Origin: Deltaproteobacteria bacterium
GTDB lineage: Bacteria > Desulfobacterota > Syntrophia > Syntrophales > UBA5619
Assembly (NCBI GenBank): GCA_023487865.1
Contig: JAMDBG010000179.1
Span: 1 to 20,626, forward strand
Direction: 5' to 3'
DNA: 20,626 nt
In this document: positions 14,508 to 20,626 of the stretch, piece after piece
Position numbering within the stretch: position 1 is the stretch's first letter
Layout of the letters: each line of letters starts with the position of its first letter
Notes under the pieces: model-generated
The model's database searches: none
Seen by the model: the letters and a program-made list of their open reading frames with translations, nothing else
What the model was told of the DNA's origin: nothing
Translations under genes and position numbers: made by a program

Positions 14508-15659
14508 ATGGAGTACTATGATTTGGACGATTTCCTGAAAATCTCCGCTTTGTTGAACTACCAGTTGAGCGCCAGGCAACCCAAGTGGAATAACATCACA
14601 GCCATCGTATTGGAGGGGAAACCGATAGCGCCCCGTGATGAAGAGGTGTTGCTTCATGTATTCGATTATTTGGGGAAAATCTATGGAAAAACGAAAAGGG
14701 ACCTGGGACCGTTCTCTGTGTTGCATCCGCACAGGGCCACCGCGCTGCTTTCCCATGCATCGAAGGAAGTTGATCTGCTGGATGTCATGACCTGTCTGCT
14801 GCATGATCATTTCGAGGATTTCAAGCCGACAAAGTTCAAAGAATCGAACCGGATAAAGCTGGATCAACTGTTCCGGTCCTTCTTGAGGGAGATACAGGGG
14901 GGCCACCAGAGGCGCTTGATGAAACATCTGCAATGGCTGACCAAAGAGCCCTCTGAGACCTACAATCATTATATCGGTCATTTGCTGGATCAGGCCGGCA
15001 ATGCCCCGGAGGTTGTGAGAGTCAAGCTTGCAGACCGGTTGGATAACACGTTCGACATGCGTATCGATCTGCAGGATCCTTTACAGGGAGTGGACTTTTT
15101 CGAAATCATCTTCCAGACCCTCTACACCAATATTTACAAAGGGTACAGGCCGGAGAGACGCCACCAGACCACACTGATTTTGAACGGTGCCGAACGACTC
15201 TACCAGTTATTCAAAAACATCGTTTTGATGTCGCTCATCCGGCAGCGAGGGGCAGCCGCAACAGATTCCATCAGCCAGGGTCTATCTAAAGCCCTTGCCA
15301 AAGCCAGCATGGAGGAAGCCCAGAGGATCACCCTGCATATTTTTGGATACCATGAGACGTCCGTCTCAACATTACGGGAAATTCTAAAGGAGACGATGGC
15401 ATATGCACAATCCGGTGGACTTGAGGAGGTGACACCTCCCCAAAAAGGGCACCATCTGGATGGGCTGCTTATGTCTGTTTTTGATCAACCAAAGCACGCT
15501 GACCGTAAAAAGCAACTGTCGGCATTATACCAGAACAAGACCCTGATGATTGAAGTGGCCATCTCATTTATCATCATTTTCCTGAATTTTCTCAACGACT
15601 CGCATTATTTTGTCCATGGCATCAGCGCAGAAGGAATCCGTCCGGAACCGAAACGCTGA
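14508..15659 (+). CDS. SpoT/RelA-type HD-domain phosphohydrolase, single domain
   Basis: 383 aa from the ATG at 14508, which follows AGGGG. The HD pattern is H75 (HPHRAT), H99-D100 with HDHFED, and D166 in VKLADRLDN. The spacings H75-H99 (24) and D100-D166 (66) equal those of the manganese site of Rel/SpoT hydrolases as I recall them (H53, H77-D78, D144), and HDxxED plus KLADRL are the same family's wording. It probably removes pyrophosphate from (p)ppGpp or a related nucleotide. There is no synthetase, TGS or ACT domain. Residues 180-340 are helical-looking and unrecognised; 345-362 (MIEVAISFIIIFLNFL) could be a membrane anchor. One residue differs from the usual LADRLHN: LADRLDN. The purine permease follows on the same strand after 174 bases with its own promoter. 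Confidence 0.78.
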   Translation: MEYYDLDDFLKISALLNYQLSARQPKWNNITAIVLEGKPIAPRDEEVLLHVFDYLGKIYGKTKRDLGPFSVLHPHRATALLSHASKEVDLLDVMTCLLHDHFEDFKPTKFKESNRIKLDQLFRSFLREIQGGHQRRLMKHLQWLTKEPSETYNHYIGHLLDQAGNAPEVVRVKLADRLDNTFDMRIDLQDPLQGVDFFEIIFQTLYTNIYKGYRPERRHQTTLILNGAERLYQLFKNIVLMSLIRQRGAAATDSISQGLSKALAKASMEEAQRITLHIFGYHETSVSTLREILKETMAYAQSGGLEEVTPPQKGHHLDGLLMSVFDQPKHADRKKQLSALYQNKTLMIEVAISFIIIFLNFLNDSHYFVHGISAEGIRPEPKR

Positions 15660-15753
15660 ATTCATGCGACCCGGAACCTTCCTGAAAGACAGGCATCCGA
15701 TAATCTTGACCGATGTGCATCCTTATTAATTGTCATACTGCACCGTTATTCCA

Positions 15754-15782
15754 TTGACATCCGAAATCGGGGTTCGTATACT
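15754..15782 (+). promoter_or_regulatory. Predicted promoter of the NCS2 permease gene
   Basis: TTGACA (15754-15759), 17-base spacer, TATACT (15777-15782): the closest match to sigma70 consensus in the window. It lies 51 bases before the ATG, so the permease need not depend on transcription from the HD gene. Confidence 0.7.
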
Positions 15783-15833
15783 TCCGCCCAAGCAAAAGCG
15801 GCTTCATATCAATCCTGTGAAAAGAGTATCGCC

Positions 15834-17549
15834 ATGACTTCGCGAAAAAAACCGGCCAACCTGATCTATGACGTTGACGAGAGCCCCGGGATCACCTCCC
15901 TTATTTTGCTGGGAGTGCAGCATATTTTCATCCTTGCCATCGCTTTCGTTTTTCCCGTGCTCATTGTTGACGCCATCGGGGGAACCGGCAATGATGCCCG
16001 GCATCTCATCTGTATGGCGATGCTGGTCACAGGCGCTGCAACTATTCTCCAGGGGCTGAACAAAGGTCCTGTCGGGTCCGGATACCTGTGTCCGCTTGTC
16101 AATGGCCCTGCCTTCTTATCAGCTTCGATCCTGGCCGGAAAGACGGGCGGGCTGCCACTGATCTTCGGCATGACCTTTATCGGAGGGATGTTCGAGGCCC
16201 TCTTTTCCCGTGTGGCAGCCAGGATGCGCGCTTTCTTTCCGGCTGAGGTAACCGGCACCATCGTCACCATGGTCGGCATCGAGGTTATCCCGTTCGGGGT
16301 AAAGAGATTCTTCGGACTGGACGCATCGCATCCGGTGCCTGATCCTGCAGCGGTGCTGACCGCCCTGATTACGCTTACTTCCATGATGGGCCTCACTGTC
16401 TGGGGAAAAGGGAAGCTCCGCCTCTATTCAGTGCTGATCGCCATGCTGATAGGTTATGCTTTGACCTTTTTTCTTGGCATGATCGGGCCGGAACAGTTCA
16501 AGCTGGTTGGCGATTCCCCATGGTTTTCATTGCCCGCACCCGGCTCCTACGGCATGACCTTCAGTGCGGTCCTGATTGTCCCCTTTGTGGTCGCATCGCT
16601 CTCTTCCGCATTGAAGACGATGGGTGACCTTACAACCTGTCAGAAGATAAACGACGCCGGCTGGAAGCGTCCGGACATGAAGTCCATCAGCAAGGGGATA
16701 TTGGCTTGCGCCATCGGCAATTTTCTTTCCGGGCTGTCCGGTGCGCTCGGTCAGTCCCCCTCCTCAAGCAACATCGGCCTTTCCATCGCCACGGGAGCGA
16801 CAAGCAGAAAAATCGCTTATGCAGCCGGGGGCATACTCATCACACTGGCCTTCCTGCCGAAAGTTGCGGCGATATTCGTTATCATGCCGACGCCCGTCAT
16901 GGGCGCGAGCCTCGTGTTTGCCGCCAGTTTCATGGTGATCGCCGGCATCCAGATCATGCTCTCGCGGATGATCGATGCACGCAAGACTTTTGTCATAGGA
17001 ACGTCTATCGTCTTTGGCCTGAGCGTTGACTTCGTTCCGGGTATGTATAAAAACCTGCCCGACTGGATACAGCCTTTCTTTCAATCGTCCCTGTCCCTGG
17101 CCACGCTGTGTGCCATCATCCTGAACCTCTTTTTTAGGATCGGAATCTCCAAAACTGCACGTATCGAGCTTGTGCCGGGCGTTGACTCTTCCGACAAGGT
17201 CTTTCTGTTCATGCAGAAACAAGGCGGCCTGTGGGGAGCCATGCCGGATGTGATCTCTCGAGCCGCCTCCGCCATTAACGAAACGCTGGAAGTGGCGGCT
17301 TCAAAATCGATCACGCAAGGCCCGCTTCGGGTTGCCGCCTCGTTCGATGAATTCAATCTTGACGTAGAAATAAGCTATACCGGGGTGCCGCTGGCATTCC
17401 CTGACATGAAACCATCGGAAGAGGAGATTCTCTTATCACCGGAGGGCCATGCCAAACTATCCTTGTTTCTTATTCGCTGGTACGCAGATAAGGTAGATTT
17501 GCACACAAAGGATGGCCTTTGCCGCATTAGACTGCATTACAATCACTAA
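15834..17549 (+). CDS. NCS2-family purine permease with C-terminal HATPase-like domain
   Basis: 571 aa. Residues about 1-455 are a nucleobase-cation symporter-2 (xanthine/uric acid/uracil permease): LLGVQH (Q29-H30) in helix 1, GSGYLCPLVNGPAF, and SNIGLSIATGATSR, which matches the NAT signature N-x-G-x4-T, with about 12-14 membrane segments. Residues about 457-571 are extra: ISRAASAINETLEVA resembles the N-box helix (N482, E483), LDVEISYTGVPLAFPD the D-x-G box (D510, G517), and EGHAKLSLFLIRWYADKVDL (from 537) the glycine-box helix, ending in IRLHYNH, the usual final strand. Together these look like a degenerate RsbW/histidine-kinase-type ATPase domain on the cytosolic side. The ribosome binding site is weak. 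It converges on tctA with only 15 bases between stops. Confidence 0.85.
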   Translation: MTSRKKPANLIYDVDESPGITSLILLGVQHIFILAIAFVFPVLIVDAIGGTGNDARHLICMAMLVTGAATILQGLNKGPVGSGYLCPLVNGPAFLSASILAGKTGGLPLIFGMTFIGGMFEALFSRVAARMRAFFPAEVTGTIVTMVGIEVIPFGVKRFFGLDASHPVPDPAAVLTALITLTSMMGLTVWGKGKLRLYSVLIAMLIGYALTFFLGMIGPEQFKLVGDSPWFSLPAPGSYGMTFSAVLIVPFVVASLSSALKTMGDLTTCQKINDAGWKRPDMKSISKGILACAIGNFLSGLSGALGQSPSSSNIGLSIATGATSRKIAYAAGGILITLAFLPKVAAIFVIMPTPVMGASLVFAASFMVIAGIQIMLSRMIDARKTFVIGTSIVFGLSVDFVPGMYKNLPDWIQPFFQSSLSLATLCAIILNLFFRIGISKTARIELVPGVDSSDKVFLFMQKQGGLWGAMPDVISRAASAINETLEVAASKSITQGPLRVAASFDEFNLDVEISYTGVPLAFPDMKPSEEEILLSPEGHAKLSLFLIRWYADKVDLHTKDGLCRIRLHYNH

Positions 17550-17564
17550 ACCGGTGCAAAACCA

Positions 17565-19061
17565 TCAGTCGGTGATATCGCTCCGCCGCTTGCGGACGGC
17601 CGGCGCCACCATCACGATGATGATCACGACCGTCGCGATGAGAAAGGCGAGGCTTATCGGCCGCTTGAAAAAAACCAGGGGATCGCCGCGCGAAATCAAC
17701 AGCGCCCGCCGCAGGCTTTCCTCCATCATCGGACCCAGGACGAATCCCAGCAGCATCGGCGCCAGGCTGCATTCGAGCTTCATCCAGACGAAGCCGATCA
17801 GGCCGAAGATCGCCGTGAGGTAGAGTTCGAAGGGGCTGTTGTTCAGGCTGTAGATGCCGATCGACGAGAAGACCATGATCGCGGGAAAGAGCAGGCGGTA
17901 GGGCACCTTGAGAAGGCTCACCCAGAGGCCGATCAACGGCAGGTTGAGCAGGACCAGCATCAGGTTTCCGATCCACATGCTCACGATCAGCCCCCAGAAG
18001 AGGTCGGGATTCTTGGTCATTACCTGCGGGCCGGGCGTGATGCCGTGGATGGTGAGGGCGCCGAGCATCAGGGCCATCACGCCGCTCGCCGGAATCCCCA
18101 GCGTCAGCATCGGGATGAACTTGCACTGGGCGTCCGCGTTGTTGGCCGACTCGGGCCCCGCCACCCCTTCGATCGCGCCGTGACCGAAACGGGAAGGATC
18201 CTTGCTCATCTTCTTTTCGACCATGTAGGACGAGAAGGAGGCGATCGCCGGTCCGGTCCCGGGGAGCACGCCGAAGAACGATCCGAGAAGGGTCCCCCTG
18301 ACGATCGGGCCGAGGGAACGCTTCAGGTCTTCCTTCGTGGGAAAGAGTTTTGTCACCCGGGAGGTGAAGACGGTGCGTTCCTCCGGATCGCCGAGGTTGC
18401 CGATGATTTCGCCCAGCGCGAATATCCCGACGGCCAGGACCACAAAACCGATGCCGTCCGCCATCTCGATGATGTTGAAGGTGAAGCGTTTCACGCCGGA
18501 ATCGACATCGCTCCCCACGCAGCCCAGGAGCAGGCCCATCGCCACCATCGCGAGCGACTTGACCATGTCGCCGTGGGCGAGGACCGCCGCCGTGACCAGC
18601 CCCATCAGCATCAAGGAAAAATACTCCGCCGGGCCGAACTTGAGAGCGATGACGGCGATCGGCGGCCCGAACATCGCGATCAGCAGCGTACAGAAGGTCC
18701 CGGCAAAAAACGATCCGAGGGCCGCAATGGCGAGCGCCGCCCCGGCGCGCCCCTGGCGCGCCATCTGATAGCCGTCCATGCAGGTGACCACCGCCGACGT
18801 CTCGCCGGGGAGGTTGACCAGGATTGCGGTGGTCGAGCCGCCGTACTGGGCGCCGTAGTAGATGCCGGCCAGCATGATCAGCGCGGCGGTCGGCGACACG
18901 TTGAAGGTGATCGGCATCAGCATCGCGATCGTCGCGAGCGGCCCGATGCCGGGGAGAACGCCGATCAGCGTCCCCAGCAGACAGCCGAGGAAGCAATAGA
19001 AGATATTCTGCAGCGTGAACGCCACACTGAATCCGAACACCAGGTTATGGAATATCTCCAT
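17565..19061 (-). CDS. tctA: TctA large membrane subunit of a second TTT transporter
   Basis: 498 aa, full length, about a dozen membrane segments. It has the same signatures as the first TctA with clear sequence differences: GVLPGIGPLATIAMLMPITF, YYGAQYGGSTTAILVNLPGE, DGYQMARQGRAGAALA, GVLPGTGPAIASFSSYM and GVAGPESANNADAQ. The start at 19061 follows TAAGGAG and is 10 bases past tctB. It is a diverged paralogue, not a recent duplication of the tctA at 625-2151. No tctC accompanies it inside the window; either a receptor lies beyond the broken right end or this pair uses a distant one, as is common in genomes with many Bug receptors. Tail-to-tail with the purine permease. Confidence 0.95.
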   Translation of the reverse strand: MEIFHNLVFGFSVAFTLQNIFYCFLGCLLGTLIGVLPGIGPLATIAMLMPITFNVSPTAALIMLAGIYYGAQYGGSTTAILVNLPGETSAVVTCMDGYQMARQGRAGAALAIAALGSFFAGTFCTLLIAMFGPPIAVIALKFGPAEYFSLMLMGLVTAAVLAHGDMVKSLAMVAMGLLLGCVGSDVDSGVKRFTFNIIEMADGIGFVVLAVGIFALGEIIGNLGDPEERTVFTSRVTKLFPTKEDLKRSLGPIVRGTLLGSFFGVLPGTGPAIASFSSYMVEKKMSKDPSRFGHGAIEGVAGPESANNADAQCKFIPMLTLGIPASGVMALMLGALTIHGITPGPQVMTKNPDLFWGLIVSMWIGNLMLVLLNLPLIGLWVSLLKVPYRLLFPAIMVFSSIGIYSLNNSPFELYLTAIFGLIGFVWMKLECSLAPMLLGFVLGPMMEESLRRALLISRGDPLVFFKRPISLAFLIATVVIIIVMVAPAVRKRRSDITD

Positions 19062-19071
19062 GACGATCTCC

Positions 19072-19527
19072 TTACGCGAGGCCTTTGATCAGGGGATAGG
19101 GAAGGCCGAGCCCCCAGATGAACAGGGCCACCGAAAGGGCGCCCAGAAAGAGGGTCAGCAGCAGGACCTCGACGAAACGAAACTCCCTTCCCGAGGCTGC
19201 CGAGATGAAAACCAGGGCCGCAAGCGCGGGGATAAAACCCGCCAGTTCCATCAGGACCCCGAAGATGACGATGGAGAGGGGCAGAATGACCAGGGCCCGG
19301 ATGGACCAGTTGCCCTGGATCTTTTCGTTCTTGCGGAGCCCCCTGAGCATGACGTAAATGCCGAATGCAATGAGAATCCCGCCCAGAACCATCGGGAAGT
19401 AGCCCGGCCCCATATGCAGAGACGTACCGAAGGGGTAATTCCGGGCGACGAACATCGCCCCGGCGCCGGTCCCGGCGAACATGATGCCGGCCCAGAAATC
19501 CTTGTTGCTGCTCAAATCCAGTTTCAT
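19072..19527 (-). CDS. tctB: TctB small membrane subunit of the second TTT transporter
   Basis: 151 aa with four hydrophobic segments. The first section (FWAGIMFAGTGAGAMFVARN) and the glycine-proline turn before helix 2 (LHMGPGYFPMVLGGILIAFG) are the best-conserved TctB features. The ATG at 19527 follows AAGGAGTG. It lies 30 bases after the FAH-family gene and 10 bases before tctA, so FAH, tctB and tctA are likely co-transcribed. Confidence 0.9.
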   Translation of the reverse strand: MKLDLSSNKDFWAGIMFAGTGAGAMFVARNYPFGTSLHMGPGYFPMVLGGILIAFGIYVMLRGLRKNEKIQGNWSIRALVILPLSIVIFGVLMELAGFIPALAALVFISAASGREFRFVEVLLLTLFLGALSVALFIWGLGLPYPLIKGLA

Positions 19528-19557
19528 CGCTCACTCCTTTTCACAGAATCCCTTGCG

Positions 19558-20346
19558 TTAACGATCCGGCGCAACGATTCGCGTCCGAAGCGTCATCATC
19601 CCTTCGATCGCGCACTCGACCACATCGCCGGGCTTGAGGAAGAGCTCGGCGGCGTTCGGTTTTCCGATCGCAGTCCCCCCGGGGGTCCCCGTCGCGAACA
19701 TATCCCCCGGCTCAAAGGGGATGAAGCGTGAAAAATGTTCCATGATGTCCGGCAGCTTCCATATCTGATCGACGGTGTTGAACCTCATCCGCCGCTCGCC
19801 GTTGACCGAACAGGTCATCCAGAGATCGTAGGGATCGCGGATCTCGTCCAGCGTGATGATGCAGGGGCCGAGCGGTCCGAATCCCGGGATGTTCTTCCCC
19901 GTCCAGAACCGCGAACCCGAGGCCACCTCGCGCTTCTGCAGGTCGCGGCAGGTCAGATCGTTGAGGATCGTGATCCCGGCGACGTACTCGAAGGCCTCGG
20001 CCTTCTTGACGCCCAGCGCCCGCTTGCCGATCACGAACACCAGCTCCGGCTCGTAATCGAGCCGGACGATCCCCTCCGGCCGCTCGACCTCCCAGTCGTG
20101 CCCCGAAAGGCAGTAGTTGTACTTGACAAAGGAGGTCGGCTCCTGCGGCGTCTCCAGGAGGAGATCGTTTCGCCGCAGCTCCTCGAGGTGCTGACGGTAG
20201 TTCTTCCCCACGCAGAGAAACTTCTCCGCATCGGTCACCGGCGGAAAGAACCGGACCGCCGCCGGTTTGTATATCCAATCCCTGTGCAGAGGCCGCGGGG
20301 GACGCTCCCCATATCCAAGCAGCGTGCGGACACGGGCGAGGCCGGC
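19558..20346 (-). CDS. Fumarylacetoacetate hydrolase-family enzyme, main part
   Basis: Residues 58-319 of an FAH-superfamily enzyme (hydrolysis, hydration or decarboxylation of beta-diketo or 2-keto-enoic acids from aromatic or sugar-acid catabolism). Numbering follows the reconstructed 319-aa protein. The metal site is visible: E156 and E158 in LDYEPELVFVIGK and D187 in ILNDLTCRD. KNYRQHLEE, SGSRFWTGKNIPGFGPLGP and FATGTPGGTAIG are further family motifs. The minus frame stays open to an ATG at 20406, but the residues before 20346 are the complement of the gene's own upstream region and are not real. The true N-terminus lies on the plus strand at 20391-20626. It is 30 bases upstream of tctB, suggesting that the TTT system imports a precursor of this enzyme's substrate. 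Confidence 0.92.
   Translation of the reverse strand, partial: AGLARVRTLLGYGERPPRPLHRDWIYKPAAVRFFPPVTDAEKFLCVGKNYRQHLEELRRNDLLLETPQEPTSFVKYNYCLSGHDWEVERPEGIVRLDYEPELVFVIGKRALGVKKAEAFEYVAGITILNDLTCRDLQKREVASGSRFWTGKNIPGFGPLGPCIITLDEIRDPYDLWMTCSVNGERRMRFNTVDQIWKLPDIMEHFSRFIPFEPGDMFATGTPGGTAIGKPNAAELFLKPGDVVECAIEGMMTLRTRIVAPDR
20282..20346 (-). repeat. Inner arm of right-end fold-back
   Basis: Exact 65-base reverse complement of 20562-20626 (position p matches 40908-p), with a mismatch at 20347/20561. It encodes AGLARVRTLLGYGERPP and following residues of the FAH-family protein on the minus strand. Confidence 0.95.
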
Positions 20347-20390
20347 TCCGGCGTCAGGCGGCACGGCGATTTGAAGAGAAGGAGAGGGGA

Positions 20391-20626
20391 ATGAGACTGC
20401 TGACATTCACGCCGAAAGGGCAGGACGGCGTCCCGCGCCTCGGCGCCCTTGTCAATGACGATATCGTGGATCTTGCGGCGCTGGATGGCGCATGGCGGCA
20501 GCAAAATCCGGGCAGCGAACCGCTGCCGGCGACGATGAGAGCTCTGCTGGCGGCCGGTGAGGCCGGCCTCGCCCGTGTCCGCACGCTGCTTGGATATGGG
20601 GAGCGTCCCCCGCGGCCTCTGCACAG
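20391..20626 (+). CDS. Fumarylacetoacetate hydrolase-family enzyme, N-terminal fragment on the opposite strand
   Basis: Begins MRLLTFTPKG, then PRLGALVNDDIVDLAAL, the usual N-terminal subdomain of FAH-family enzymes; the ATG at 20391 follows GAAGGAGAGGGG. It runs off the window after 78 codons. Codons 58-78 are the same 65 bases found at 20282-20346 on the minus strand. Joining this piece to the minus-strand piece gives one uninterrupted frame of 57 + 262 = 319 aa. The two are therefore one gene, split by a fold-back. The bases at 20347-20390 are the gene's native upstream leader, also inverted here. Confidence 0.9.
   Translation, partial: MRLLTFTPKGQDGVPRLGALVNDDIVDLAALDGAWRQQNPGSEPLPATMRALLAAGEAGLARVRTLLGYGERPPRPLH
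20562..20626 (+). repeat. Outer arm of right-end fold-back
   Basis: The last 65 bases of the window, an exact inverted copy of 20282-20346. The 215 bases between the arms hold the FAH leader and first 57 codons. The arrangement has the same geometry as the left end. Confidence 0.95.

Noticed and set aside
18045..19088. A 347-codon plus-strand frame over the second tctA, and a 489-codon minus-strand frame in another register.
   Set aside because: Both overlap an intact, well-supported tctA and have arginine/aspartate-rich shadow composition.
1..20626. tRNA, rRNA, CRISPR array, integrase, transposase or phage genes.
   Set aside because: None seen on either strand. The only repeats are the two intergenic palindromes and the terminal fold-back arms.

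Overview
This window looks like one complete contig from a G+C-rich bacterium. The gene set suggests a former Deltaproteobacterium (Desulfobacterota, Syntrophales-like): several tripartite carboxylate uptake systems, the aminotransferase route to diaminopimelate (DapL with DapF), and a very large PEP/pyruvate-binding protein. That placement is inference from gene content; there is no rRNA or marker alignment behind it.

Layout. (1) Positions 1-5601, minus strand: a run reading dctP, dctQ, dctM, tctB, tctA, tctC, that is, a complete TRAP transporter followed directly by a tripartite tricarboxylate (TTT) transporter. It is served by a sigma70-like promoter, a palindromic operator candidate and a long hairpin-rich leader at 5602-5919. 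tctC is cut short near the left end. (2) 6054-7950: an SDR dehydrogenase (minus) and an M15-type peptidoglycan carboxypeptidase (plus), divergent from a shared promoter region. (3) 8108-11617, minus: dapF, dapL and a YchF-family ATPase, separated by two copies of a palindromic MITE/REP-like repeat that flank dapL. (4) 11726-14344, minus: an 872-aa protein joining a KaiC-like domain without a P-loop to a PEP-synthase-type ATP-grasp domain without the phosphohistidine domain. (5) 14508-17549, plus: a SpoT-type HD hydrolase with no synthetase domain, then an NCS2 purine permease carrying a C-terminal histidine-kinase-type ATPase-like domain. (6) 17565-20346, minus: a fumarylacetoacetate-hydrolase (FAH) family enzyme, tctB and tctA, a second TTT membrane pair with no binding protein in view.

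Both ends fold back on themselves. Bases 1-113 are an exact inverted copy of 776-888 (inside tctA), and the last 65 bases are an exact inverted copy of 20282-20346 (inside the FAH gene). At the right end the FAH gene is split between strands: its real N-terminus, with a good ribosome binding site, is at 20391-20626 on the plus strand and the rest is on the minus strand. Joined through the shared 65 bases, the two parts give a continuous 319-aa frame. This is the signature of amplification or assembly chimeras, so sequence outside about 114-20346 should not be read as native order.

Taken together the genes describe a cell that scavenges organic acids with several high-affinity secondary transporters, catabolises them (SDR, FAH enzyme), makes its own lysine/diaminopimelate, and has a small nucleotide-related pair (HD hydrolase plus purine permease) whose architecture is the most unusual intact biology here.
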